A program made the position numbers and the translations under genes. The notes under the pieces are model-generated. The model did no database searches, was not told where the DNA came from, and worked only from the letters and a program-made list of their open reading frames with translations. Below are positions 26,301-34,118 of a stretch of DNA of 64,000 bases, piece after piece. The stretch is from Leucobacter aridicollis (GTDB taxonomy: Bacteria > Actinomycetota > Actinomycetes > Actinomycetales > Microbacteriaceae), in contig NZ_CP075339.1 in NCBI RefSeq assembly GCF_024399335.1, forward strand, positions 1,178,001 to 1,242,000, written 5' to 3'. The stretch's first letter is position 1, and every line of letters begins with the position of its first letter.

Positions 26301-27088
26301 CGCTTCACGAGGTCTTCGTATGCCGCGAGGTACTCGTTAAAGTCGAGCGTCTCCGCGTACTTGATTGCGGGGACCATGAGCGAGCGGCTGCCATCTGCCT
26401 TCTGCACGTCGACGGCGATGCCGAGACCCACGTGTGCTGGCACGACGACGCCGGGCTTGCCGTCGACCTCGGTGTAGAAGACGTTCTGCGCCGGATGCGC
26501 CTTGAGTGCCTGGATGAGCGCCCAACCGATGAGGTGAGTGAACGACACCTTGCCGCCGCGGCTCCGGCGCAGGTGACTGTTGATCACGATGCGATTGTCG
26601 ATGAGGAGCTTCGCGGGGACCGTGCGAACGCTCGTCGCTGTGGGAACAGTGAGGCTCGCGTCCATGTTCTTGGACAGAGTGCGCGCCATGCCCTTGAACA
26701 CGCTGAACTCGTCGGTTGCCGTATCGTCTGCTGCCGCCTGCGGGGTGACGGGCGTCTTGCGCGGCGCGTCAGCAGGGATCGGGGCGGTGCGAGGCGCGAC
26801 ATTCGTGGTGCGGGCGGGCTGCGTTGCAGGCCCGGTGCCCGGCGCTGCGTGTGCCGCGACCGGCGTGGTGGAAGCCGTCGCAGGTGCCGACGGCGGTGCC
26901 GCGGGCGCTGACTGAGACTGAACTGCTGACTGAGTGGCCGCAAACTTCTCGAGCGTCGGCCACCAGGCCGGGTCTACCGAGTTCTTGTCGACGACGTACT
27001 GTTTGTACATCTCATCGACAAGCCAAGCGTTCGCACCAAAATCTTCTGCGGAACCATCCTGTGAGGTGGTTTCCGAGCGCTCTGCCAA
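23369..27088 (-). CDS. kgd: Multifunctional alpha-ketoglutarate decarboxylase/dehydrogenase E1 with fused E2-like domain
   Basis: 1239 residues. N-terminal helix FGANAWLVDEMYKQYVVDKNSVDPAWW, an Ala/Pro-rich linker (about 50-120), an acyltransferase-like domain (125-362) with His340 in STYDHRVIQGAGSGEF, then a ThDP-dependent E1 domain (about 380-1239) with GMAHRGRLNVLSN, GDAAMAGQGVVYETLQMSQL and IIINNQVGFTT. There is no lipoyl domain. This architecture is the actinobacterial Kgd, which forms succinic semialdehyde or, with partner E2/E3, succinyl-CoA. The TTG at 27088 is preferred because GGGAGAGGAAG lies just upstream; a GTG at 27181 is the alternative. A TATACA box at 27182-27187 (minus strand) may be the promoter. 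GarA-type regulation is typical but no garA gene is here. Confidence 0.93.
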   Translation of the reverse strand: MAERSETTSQDGSAEDFGANAWLVDEMYKQYVVDKNSVDPAWWPTLEKFAATQSAVQSQSAPAAPPSAPATASTTPVAAHAAPGTGPATQPARTTNVAPRTAPIPADAPRKTPVTPQAAADDTATDEFSVFKGMARTLSKNMDASLTVPTATSVRTVPAKLLIDNRIVINSHLRRSRGGKVSFTHLIGWALIQALKAHPAQNVFYTEVDGKPGVVVPAHVGLGIAVDVQKADGSRSLMVPAIKYAETLDFNEYLAAYEDLVKRSRENKLTASDFQGTTISLTNPGGIGTVHSVPRLMNGQGSIIGAGALEYPAEFQGASEEVLSNLGISKTITLTSTYDHRVIQGAGSGEFLKYVHELLAGGHNFYEDVFAALRIPYKPIQWAKDIHVDVSGAIGKSARVQELINAFRVRGHLMADVDPLEYVQRTHPDLEIESHGLTFWDLDREFVTGGIGGKPTMKLRDILGVLRDTYCRKIGVEYMHIQDPEERIWLRDQLEVTYAKPTSEEQMRILEKLNEAEAFETFLQTKYVGQKRFSLEGGESVIPLLDAMLIDAAEDGVDSVDIGMAHRGRLNVLSNIAGKTYGQIFREFEGTAQKTGSGDVKYHLGTSGVFTAPNGTQVPIHLAANPSHLETVNGVLEGIVRAKQDLKPIGSFTTLPLLIHGDAAMAGQGVVYETLQMSQLRGYRTGGTIHIIINNQVGFTTLPLDSRTGVYSSDVGKVIQSPIFHVNGDDPESVVRVAQLAYEFRQKFHKDVIIDLICYRRRGHNEGDDPSMTQPLMTDLIEAKRSTRRLYTEGLVGRGDITQEQYETAKQDFQDRLEQAFMETHAAQTGSIPVIDQSGIAEREEPGQLTGEVLDTAVSTEVIHRIGDAHGNTPEGFTVHRKLQQLLAKRVEMSRSGEIDWGFGELLALGSLLMEGTPVRFAGQDARRGTFTQRHAVFHDRANGQEWLPLLNLSEDQARFWIYDSLLSEYAALAFEYGYSLQREDALVLWEAQFGDFVNTAQAVIDEYVAAAEQKWGQQSSVVMLLPHGYEGQGPDHSSARIERFLQLCAEDNMIVARPSTPANYFHLLRRQAYARPRKPLIVFTPKSMLRLRGATSSVEDFTTGSFKPVIDDPNVQDRDAVQRVILTSGKVYYDLEGALAKNPDSRVAIVRVEQYYPMPVIDLTRIIATYPNAELVWVQDEPENQGAWPFISLVLAKHLANDRIRVVSRAASAAPSTGSAKVHAVEQEALLTQALKFD

Positions 27089-27329
27089 AGCGACTTCCTC
27101 TCCCGTGAGTAATGTTGTCTCGTGCGAAAGTGCCGCTGTATCCGGCGGCACGACCCGCGATAACGGTTCGCCATCGCACACTGTATAAGCCTACGCCGTT
27201 CCCGCTCCGAAAACGCCAATCTCGCTGATAAAGTAGAGCAATCATGGAAGCGGACCCCCGAAGACCCTCAGACCCTCCGAGTATCAGCCGCGCAGAAGCG
27301 CGGACTTCGCCCAGGAATTCGGTTCTCGT

Positions 27330-28673
27330 ATGAACGAGTGGCTGCAACTTTCTCTCGGCATTCTCCTCACGTTTGGAACAGGTGTGTTCGTCGCGGCGGA
27401 GTTCTCGCTCGTCGCGCTCGATAGGCAAGATCTCGAGCGGCGCCGGGGGAGCGGAGAACGCGGCCTCGACCGCGTCATTCGCGGGCTTTCCCACACGTCG
27501 ACTCACCTGTCGAGCGCCCAGCTTGGCATCACGCTTACAACGCTGCTCGCCGGCTACCTGCTTGAACCAGTCATTAGCGGGGCCCTCGGCGGTCCGCTCA
27601 CAGCGATCGGTCTGCCGCGGGAACTCCTCGGTGTCGTGACGGTTCCGGTGGCAGTTGCAGTCGCGACGATCTTTTCGATGATCGTTGGTGAACTTGTGCC
27701 GAAGAACTTCGCGATCTCGATGCCGCTCGCCACAGCGAAGCTCGTAATGCCGCTGCAGGCGGGCTTCACCGCGGTCTTTAAACCCGCGGTGAGGGTGCTG
27801 AACGGCAGTGCCAATGGGATTCTTCGCTGGATTGGTATCGAGCCGAAGGAGGAGCTCTCCGGCGCCCGCTCGGCCCAAGAGCTCTCGTCGCTCGTCCGCC
27901 ACTCGGCGAGCGCTGGCTTGCTCGAAGCTGACACGGCGACGCTGCTCGACAGAACCCTGCACTTCGCAGAGCTCACTGCAGCGGACGTGATGACGCCCAG
28001 GCTGCGCATGGAGAGTATTCAGCGTCTGGAGCCTGCGCAGGCGGTGCTCGAACTGTCTGGGCGCACAGGGTTTTCGCGATTCCCGGTCATCGATGAGGAT
28101 CGCGATGACGTCGTCGGGGTGGTTCACGTGAAGCAGGCCGTCGCGGTTCCGCGTCCGAAGCGCGCTGAGGTGCCTGTCGCGGCGTTGGCGGAGGAGTCAC
28201 TCCGGGTGCCTGAGACGTTGCGGGTTGACCAGCTGCTTGAACAGCTGCGCGCCTCCGGCTATCAGGTCGCGATCGTCGTGGATGAATACGGTGGCACTGC
28301 GGGCCTTGTGACGCTTGAGGATCTCGTTGAGGAGATCATCGGTGAGGTCTCTGATGAGCACGATCGTTCTGCCGCCGGTGTGATTGGCACCGCGAACGAG
28401 ATGACCTTCCCGGCTGACCTCAGGCCAGACGAGCTGCGCGAGCAGACAGGGATCGAGATTCCAGAATCTGACGACTATGACACTGCCGCAGGGTTCGTGC
28501 TGTTCCAACTCGGAGCCATTCCTCTGGTAGGCGACGAGGTCGAGCTGCCAGATGGCGCGACGCTTCGGGTGGAGCGGATGGACGGGAGACGCATTGCCAG
28601 GTTGCGGTTCTTCGCTGCGCCAGAGGATGAAGCTCTCGAGGAATCGGGCCACGGCGAAGGGGAACGCGCATGA
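27330..28673 (+). CDS. CNNM/CorC-family hemolysin-like transporter protein
   Basis: 447 residues. A DUF21 membrane domain with about four helices (residues 1-180; FVAAEFSLVALDRQDLE, SSAQLGITLTTLLAGYL, VGELVPKNFAIS) is followed by a CBS pair (about 200-330; DVMTPRLRMESI, GFSRFPVIDED, VAIVVDEYGGTAGLVTLEDLVEEIIGE) and a CorC/HlyC C-terminal domain. Such proteins move or sense Mg2+/Co2+. AGGAATT lies 10-12 nt upstream of the ATG. The last codons overlap the next gene by 4 nt (ATGA). Divergent from kgd. Confidence 0.88.
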   Translation: MNEWLQLSLGILLTFGTGVFVAAEFSLVALDRQDLERRRGSGERGLDRVIRGLSHTSTHLSSAQLGITLTTLLAGYLLEPVISGALGGPLTAIGLPRELLGVVTVPVAVAVATIFSMIVGELVPKNFAISMPLATAKLVMPLQAGFTAVFKPAVRVLNGSANGILRWIGIEPKEELSGARSAQELSSLVRHSASAGLLEADTATLLDRTLHFAELTAADVMTPRLRMESIQRLEPAQAVLELSGRTGFSRFPVIDEDRDDVVGVVHVKQAVAVPRPKRAEVPVAALAEESLRVPETLRVDQLLEQLRASGYQVAIVVDEYGGTAGLVTLEDLVEEIIGEVSDEHDRSAAGVIGTANEMTFPADLRPDELREQTGIEIPESDDYDTAAGFVLFQLGAIPLVGDEVELPDGATLRVERMDGRRIARLRFFAAPEDEALEESGHGEGERA

Positions 28674-29719
28674 GTGACTGGCTCGGAATTCTCTGGCTCG
28701 TGCTGCTGCTCGCCGCGAACGCCTTCTTTGTCGCCGCGGAGTTCGCGGTGATCTCGGCACGGCGGTCGCAGATCGAACCACGCGCGGAAGCTGGCTCTAA
28801 GAGCGCGAAGACAGCCTTGTTCGCGATGGAACATGCGACGCTGATGCTCGCGACGTGCCAGCTTGGTATTACGGTCTGCTCGCTCGTGATCCTGAACGTA
28901 TCGGAGCCCGCGATCCACCACCTGCTCGCCGGTCCGCTTGAGTGGACAGGGATGAGTGTCGAGGTCGCTGGTATTACCGCGTTTGCACTGACGCTGCTTC
29001 TCGTTACCTACCTTCACGTTGTCTTCGGCGAGATGGTTCCGAAGAATGCCGCGTTCACCCTCCCTGATCGCGCCGTGCTGTTGCTTGCACCACCGCTCGT
29101 GGCGATCTCACGCGTGCTCCGTCCGATCATCACCGCGCTCAACGCGATCGCAAACGGCGTGCTTCGCATGTTCGGCGTCGAGCCGAAGTCTGAGACGACA
29201 AGCACGTTCACGCTTGAAGAGGTCGCGAGTATCGTCGACCACTCGCGTCGGGAGGGAGTGCTTGAGGATCGCTCTGGCGCGCTGACCGCGGCCTTCGAGT
29301 TCACCTCGAAGCGTGCAGGCGACGTGCTCGTGCCGATCGATAGGCTTGTTGTGCTCCCTCCGGGGTCGACCCCGGCCGACGTCGAGGCAGCGGTGGCCCG
29401 TCACGGGTTCTCGCGCTACCCGATCGTTGACGCCGAGGGCGCGCTCGTCGGCTACGCGCACATCAAGGACCTTGTGCGCATCGGCGAGAGCTGGATCAAC
29501 GAGCCGATCCCGCCAAAGCGGGTGCGTGAGATTGTCACGATGCGCGTCGATTCGGAGCTTGAGGACGTGCTCTCGCACATGCAGCGTCGCGGCATTCACA
29601 TGGCGCGTGTTGTCGATGCCCAAGGCGTCGAGCTCGGAGCCGTCTTCCTTGAAGACGTCATCGAGGAGCTCGTCGGCGAGATCCAGGATGCGACGAGGCG
29701 CCAACGCTACGAGGAATAG
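28670..29719 (+). CDS. Second CNNM/CorC-family membrane protein
   Basis: 349 residues, paralogue of the preceding gene with DUF21 (LAANAFFVAAEFAVISARRSQIE; TCQLGITVCSLVILN; VFGEMVPKNAAFTLPDRA) and CBS domains (GFSRYPIVDAEGALVGYAHIKDL; GAVFLEDVIEELVGEIQD), but without the C-terminal CorC/HlyC domain. Tandem DUF21 pairs of long and short forms are common in Actinobacteria and may form a hetero-oligomer. Translationally coupled to its neighbour. Confidence 0.87.
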   Translation: MSDWLGILWLVLLLAANAFFVAAEFAVISARRSQIEPRAEAGSKSAKTALFAMEHATLMLATCQLGITVCSLVILNVSEPAIHHLLAGPLEWTGMSVEVAGITAFALTLLLVTYLHVVFGEMVPKNAAFTLPDRAVLLLAPPLVAISRVLRPIITALNAIANGVLRMFGVEPKSETTSTFTLEEVASIVDHSRREGVLEDRSGALTAAFEFTSKRAGDVLVPIDRLVVLPPGSTPADVEAAVARHGFSRYPIVDAEGALVGYAHIKDLVRIGESWINEPIPPKRVREIVTMRVDSELEDVLSHMQRRGIHMARVVDAQGVELGAVFLEDVIEELVGEIQDATRRQRYEE

Positions 29720-29744
29720 TTGGGTTGGCGTGTCGCCGGGGTGC

Positions 29745-29750
29745 GATACT
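29745..29750 (+). promoter_or_regulatory. Leaderless -10 box of the 29757 gene
   Basis: GATACT, 6 nt (TGACGC), then ATG. It matches the arrangement before the MetE-like gene at 7447 in 14 of 15 positions. Confidence 0.4.
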
Positions 29751-29756
29751 TGACGC

Positions 29757-30161
29757 ATGACACGGATGACTGGCCAGACGCTCGGACTCGGAAGTCTGCG
29801 GCTTGACGCCGCCTACTGCCTGATCCTTGGCGTGGCAGTCGCGGCGGCGGCAGGCAAGATCGCGGGAGTCATCGCGCTCCCGGAGTCGCTCTTGTTCGCG
29901 ACCGGTGGCATCGTCGTCGTCTGGGCTGGTCTCGTGTTCTGGATGGCTGGGCGAGTCCCCATGAAGATCGCCTTGCGCGTCGTGATGGGAGTGAACATTG
30001 TCGCGACAGCGCTCGTTGCGGCTGCATCAGTCACTGCCGCAAGCTGGTTTGTCGTCGCCGTTGTGCTCGCGATTGCAATTGAGGTTGGGTTGTTTGCCGT
30101 CAGTCAGGCCGTGGCGATTCGCCGCCTCGCGGCCACTGACGCCGGGTCACGGCTCGCGTAA
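29757..30161 (+). CDS. Hypothetical four-helix membrane protein
   Basis: 134 residues with four hydrophobic helices (about 17-38, 42-63, 68-90, 94-118), a short polar N-terminus and a basic C-terminal end (AIRRLAATDAGSRLA). I do not recognise the family; small DoxX-like or transporter-subunit proteins look similar but no motif decides. The stop codon lies in the left arm of a terminator hairpin shared with the convergent permease gene. Confidence 0.65.
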   Translation: MTRMTGQTLGLGSLRLDAAYCLILGVAVAAAAGKIAGVIALPESLLFATGGIVVVWAGLVFWMAGRVPMKIALRVVMGVNIVATALVAAASVTAASWFVVAVVLAIAIEVGLFAVSQAVAIRRLAATDAGSRLA

Positions 30162-30185
30162 GCCTCATCGATAGAGGCTTACGCG
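30155..30185. terminator. Compact bidirectional terminator containing both stop codons
   Basis: Arms 30155-30166 (CGCGTAAGCCTC) and 30174-30185 are perfectly complementary, loop of 7 nt. The TAA of the plus-strand gene (30159-30161) is in the left arm and the TAA of the minus-strand permease gene (30179-30181) in the right arm. Confidence 0.8.
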
Positions 30186-31585
30186 TCGCGGAGCGCGTCG
30201 ACAGGTTCGATCTTCGCTGCCTTCATTGCTGGGTAGCTGCCGGCAGCGAGCCCGACAAGCGCTCCGACGGCCACGCCGAGCGGGGCTGCCCACGGGGCGA
30301 GCACTGGCGTCCATTGCTGCACGAGACAGACGCCGATGAGTGCGAACATGCCAACCACAACTCCCATGAGCCCACCGAGGAGTCCTGTGGTCACTGACTC
30401 GATCATGAACTGGCCGGCGATGTCTCTTGTGCGCGCGCCGAGCGCTCGACGGAGGCCGATCTCACCGCGGCGTTCGGTCACTGACATCAGCGTGACGCTC
30501 GCGATGCCGATGCCACCGCCGATGAGCGCGACGATGCCGATTGCGAGAAAGAGCACGTTGACGTCAGCCTCGACGCCTTCCCTGAGCGCATTCGCACTCG
30601 ACGGTGCGGATACCTTGAACGCGTCTGGGGCGTTGGGGTCGAGTGCGATCGGTGCCTGCCTCGCGACGACGTCTCCTGCCCCGACGGCGATCCTGATGTC
30701 GAGGCTGTTCGCGGCCGTGAGGCCGAGCTCACCGCGAGCCGTGTTGACAGGGACAATCACTGAGTCGAGGAGGGTGTTTCGGGTGCCGACCTTGTCGAGG
30801 ATCCCGATCACCGTGTAGGCGCGCTCCTCGATAAAGATTGCAGGCTGACCGCTCACCCGGTTCACGCCGAGGCGTTCGGCGGCGTCCTTGCCCAGCACGA
30901 CAACCCGGTCTCCACGGTCGTCATGGCCAGCGTCAAAGAAGCGGCCAGCGCTGATGTGACCGGCGACAGTGTCGAGCAGTTCTGGCGACGCAGCCACCAC
31001 CGGGGGTGCTGCCTTCGCCGCCGCCGACGGGTCGTTGACGCGTACGGTCACGACGTCTTTGACGTTGTCGAGCTTGGCATAGAGCGCCGCGTGCTCGACG
31101 CCAGCGAGGTCGCGAACCCTGTCTGCCGCGTCCCACGGCAGGCGGGCAGTCGCACGCTCTTTGCCGCCAGCTGCCTTCGCCTTGCCAGGTTCGACAGTCA
31201 CCCGGGTCGCCGAGAGTGCATCGAACTGCTGAGCGATCTGACCGCCCGCAGTTTGCGCGAACCCGATCGTCGCGACGAGAGAGGCGATGCCGAGCACTGT
31301 ACCCGCGAGGGTGATGAGTAGGCGAGAGGGGCGAGACCCGACGCCCTCGAGCGCTTCTCGAACGAGGTCGCCGCGCGAGATCGTCGACCTGGGGGCGCGG
31401 GCGTCCTGCTGCTTGCGGGCACGACGCGACGCAAACAGGCGCTGCCGCTTCTTCTCCGGCTGCTCGGAATCCGTTGACAGGCCCTGCGTGAGCTCCTCGA
31501 GCGTGATCTCCGGTGAAGCCGAAGCGCCTGCCGGTGAAGTCTCACGCCGCTTTCTACCGCGCCAACCGCGCTGATTGGGCTTCAT
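30179..31585 (-). CDS. MacB-like ABC transporter permease
   Basis: 468 residues. A cytoplasmic basic N-terminus (about 80 residues, KKRQRLFASRRARKQQ) precedes TM1 (LLITLAGTVLGIASLVATIGFA), a large extracytoplasmic MacB-type domain (about 110-340), and three C-terminal helices of the FtsX fold (LFLAIGIVALIGGGIGIASVTLMSV; ERRGEIGLRRALGARTRDIAGQF is the FtsX signature). The extended N-terminus is longer than usual for MacB. Last gene of a four-gene operon; 4-nt overlap with the ATPase gene. Confidence 0.85.
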   Translation of the reverse strand: MKPNQRGWRGRKRRETSPAGASASPEITLEELTQGLSTDSEQPEKKRQRLFASRRARKQQDARAPRSTISRGDLVREALEGVGSRPSRLLITLAGTVLGIASLVATIGFAQTAGGQIAQQFDALSATRVTVEPGKAKAAGGKERATARLPWDAADRVRDLAGVEHAALYAKLDNVKDVVTVRVNDPSAAAKAAPPVVAASPELLDTVAGHISAGRFFDAGHDDRGDRVVVLGKDAAERLGVNRVSGQPAIFIEERAYTVIGILDKVGTRNTLLDSVIVPVNTARGELGLTAANSLDIRIAVGAGDVVARQAPIALDPNAPDAFKVSAPSSANALREGVEADVNVLFLAIGIVALIGGGIGIASVTLMSVTERRGEIGLRRALGARTRDIAGQFMIESVTTGLLGGLMGVVVGMFALIGVCLVQQWTPVLAPWAAPLGVAVGALVGLAAGSYPAMKAAKIEPVDALRDA

Positions 31586-32424
31586 TCGATCACCGTAAGC
31601 TCTCCGTCATTGATCCGGACTCGGCGGCCGGCGGCCTCAGCCACAGCCTCGTCGTGCGTGATCATCACGATCGTCAGGCCATCGCGTGAGAGTTCGTCGA
31701 AGAGCGCCATGATTGCCCGAGAATTTGCCCGGTCCAGGTTGCCCGTTGGCTCGTCAGCGAGGAGGAGGCGAGGGGACGTGCAGACGGCGCGAGCGATCGC
31801 GACACGCTGGCGCTCGCCGCCCGACAACGTGTTCGGCGTCGAATCGATGCGGTGCGAAAGCCGCACCCGATCGAGCGCCCGCCGCGCCAACGGCTCCCGC
31901 TCCTCGCGGCTGAGTCCGGCATATGTTCCTGCCAGCATGACGTTCTCGAGCACGGTTCGGGTCGGCATGAGATGGAACGACTGGAAGACGAAGCCGATTG
32001 CCCGCGAGCGGAGACCCGCACGCTCGTCCTCGCTGAGCCCAGCGACGTCGATCCCCTCAAACAGGAACGTGCCTGTACTTGGCCGATCGAGGAGGCCGAG
32101 GGTATTGAGCATCGTCGACTTTCCCGAGCCCGACGGGCCGATGATTGCGAGATAGTCGCCGCGGTCGACAGTGAGGTCGACTCCGCGCAAGGCGTTCACT
32201 GGGGGAGGGCCCGGGAAGAACCGGGTCACTCCGCTCAGTTCGGCGATGGGGCCCTCGAACTCCGGGTCCCCGATGTCCGCGCGCTTCGAGGATGCATGCG
32301 CCTGCACACCGGCCCCCGTAGTAGCCGCGTTCGCGAGGGTGGCGTCTGCCGCTTCTGCAGCGCCGGCCGAAGCGTTCGAGGGCCCCGCCGAGTCCTCGCG
32401 GAACAACTCATCGACGCCACTCAC
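31582..32424 (-). CDS. MacB/LolD-like ABC transporter ATP-binding protein
   Basis: 280 residues. An Ala-rich tail of about 55 residues precedes the ATPase core with GPSGSGKST, GFVFQSFHLMPTRTVLENV (LolD-type motif), [27 protein letters not shown] and VMITHDEAVAE. The MPTRTVLENVMLA segment marks mechanotransmission-type exporters such as MacB and LolD. GTG start overlapping the adaptor gene by 4 nt. Confidence 0.88.
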   Translation of the reverse strand: MSGVDELFREDSAGPSNASAGAAEAADATLANAATTGAGVQAHASSKRADIGDPEFEGPIAELSGVTRFFPGPPPVNALRGVDLTVDRGDYLAIIGPSGSGKSTMLNTLGLLDRPSTGTFLFEGIDVAGLSEDERAGLRSRAIGFVFQSFHLMPTRTVLENVMLAGTYAGLSREEREPLARRALDRVRLSHRIDSTPNTLSGGERQRVAIARAVCTSPRLLLADEPTGNLDRANSRAIMALFDELSRDGLTIVMITHDEAVAEAAGRRVRINDGELTVIE

Positions 32425-34115
32425 CGACCAACCACGACCTTCGCGCCCTCGACGATGCGGTCGTCGCTGCTCGTGATCTCGACGTAGCCGTCGGCGGCGA
32501 GACCTGCCTCGACGGTGACGGTCTCGGTCTCTGCGTTGTGACCGTCACGAACGTCGATGAGCAGCTCCACTCGATCCTCGCCGCCCGAGCCCGCAGACAA
32601 CGCTGCGATCGGTACTGCGATGACCTCACCGTCTGTCGAAGCAACTGGAATCCGAAGGCGCACGTTCGTGCCGCGCAACTGATCGAACTGCTCAGTCGTG
32701 AGATCGACTGGCTCGAGCTCGACAGTGTAGCGGGCGCCGCTGGTGTCGCCGCCGCCACCACCGCCACCTGAACCGCCGCCGCCCTCTGCGCCTTCGCCAC
32801 CTTCTGAACCGCCACCAGACTTGGGGGCCTTCACCGCGGTGACCTTTGCAGTGAGGGCTGCGCCGTCGGGGCCCGAGAACTCGGCGACGAGACCCTCCGA
32901 CAGGAGCTCAGCATCTTGCTTGGAGACGGTGCCGCTGATCGACAGCGTGGCGCCAGAAACGCTCATCGGAGACCCCGAGAGCACGTCGCCGCGCTTCACG
33001 CTCACCTCGTCAACCCGGCGGGGAAGCCCCGCAAGGAACAGCGCCTCGCCTGCCGGGAGCGTCGGAAGCACGGCAGCCTGCGCCTCACCGAGCGCCTCCT
33101 GCGCGTCGTTCACACCCTCCCAGGCCGAGTTCACTGCGGCCTGCTCGCTGGTGACGTTCGGGGCCTTCGCCGCGCGTGCCTCGTCAAGGGCAGCCTGTGC
33201 CTGTGCCGCGGCAACATTCGCGTCGCGGAGGGCACGCTCTGCGCTTCTCAGCTGGTCGCGCGACTCGTCGCCGCCAGTCGCTGCGGTGTACCCAAGCTGC
33301 TCGTAGAGCGCCCCAACACCCGCAGCGGTATCCCAGTCGAACGTATCAGTGTTGAGGTCACCACTCGCGTAGCCGAGCGCCGACAGCGCCTGCTTGAGCT
33401 GGGTCACGTCGGGGCCGCGCATGCCGATGCTCAGGCTGCGGTAGGCGGGGAGCTCTCCGGGAAGCACGATGACGGGCCTGCCGGCGACCTCAAGAGCCAC
33501 GTTGCCGGCCTTGAAGATGGCGCCGACGGCGGGCACCTGCCCAGTGATGACTGCCTTCGATTCGCCACCAGCGGCGTCGATCGCGACTGCGACCGAGTCT
33601 GCGTAGGCGACCTCGCCGCGCAACACCACCGTGTTCTCGATAATCCGGTTCTCGATCGGCGCAGTGACCGGGCCGGGCTTTGGGGCCTCGGTGCGGGCGG
33701 CAAGCGTCGCGGGAGAGACGATGAACTGCATGACGATCACGCCGAGCAGGAGCGACGCCACAGCAACCGCGGCGATCAGGGCGACAAGACGCTTGCCGGT
33801 CCAGGGCTTCTTCGCGTTCGAGTCGTCACCCTCGGCATCTTCTGGCTGTGCAGATTTCCCGGCCTTCGCGGCTTTCGCCTTGGAGCGCTTAGCCCGCTTC
33901 GGTGAGTCAGCTTGGGCCCCGCCAGTGCTGGCCCCGCCAGTGCTGGCCTCGACCGTGTCAGCGGCAACGTCAGCGGCAGACTCGGCAGCAGCCTCGGCGG
34001 AGCCGGCAGCCTCGGGTTCTGGGGTCTCGGCGTCAGTTACTCCAGCTGCGTCGGTTTCAGCTGTGGGCATGGATTCGGAGGCGTCGCCTCCCTGGCGACG
34101 CCTCTTGAAAGCCAC
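32421..34115 (-). CDS. Membrane-fusion (HlyD/MacA-like) adaptor protein with peptidoglycan-binding-like domain
   Basis: 564 residues. A disordered acidic/Ala-rich head (1 to about 115), one transmembrane helix (about 122-142; LVALIAAVAVASLLLGVIVMQF), a biotinyl-lipoyl-like segment, SIGMRGPDVTQLKQALSALGY (peptidoglycan-binding-like repeat), a coiled coil rich in Ala/Glu (about 275-340; RSAERALRDANVAAAQAQAA), then beta-barrel domains. A Gly run (SGGGSEGGEGAEGGGG and more) interrupts the barrel near 32745-32815. Adaptors like this couple MacB-type exporters to the cell wall in Gram-positives. Overlaps the ATPase gene; 3 bp from the lipoprotein gene. Confidence 0.75.
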   Translation of the reverse strand: MAFKRRRQGGDASESMPTAETDAAGVTDAETPEPEAAGSAEAAAESAADVAADTVEASTGGASTGGAQADSPKRAKRSKAKAAKAGKSAQPEDAEGDDSNAKKPWTGKRLVALIAAVAVASLLLGVIVMQFIVSPATLAARTEAPKPGPVTAPIENRIIENTVVLRGEVAYADSVAVAIDAAGGESKAVITGQVPAVGAIFKAGNVALEVAGRPVIVLPGELPAYRSLSIGMRGPDVTQLKQALSALGYASGDLNTDTFDWDTAAGVGALYEQLGYTAATGGDESRDQLRSAERALRDANVAAAQAQAALDEARAAKAPNVTSEQAAVNSAWEGVNDAQEALGEAQAAVLPTLPAGEALFLAGLPRRVDEVSVKRGDVLSGSPMSVSGATLSISGTVSKQDAELLSEGLVAEFSGPDGAALTAKVTAVKAPKSGGGSEGGEGAEGGGGSGGGGGGGDTSGARYTVELEPVDLTTEQFDQLRGTNVRLRIPVASTDGEVIAVPIAALSAGSGGEDRVELLIDVRDGHNAETETVTVEAGLAADGYVEITSSDDRIVEGAKVVVGR

Positions 34116-34118
34116 GGG

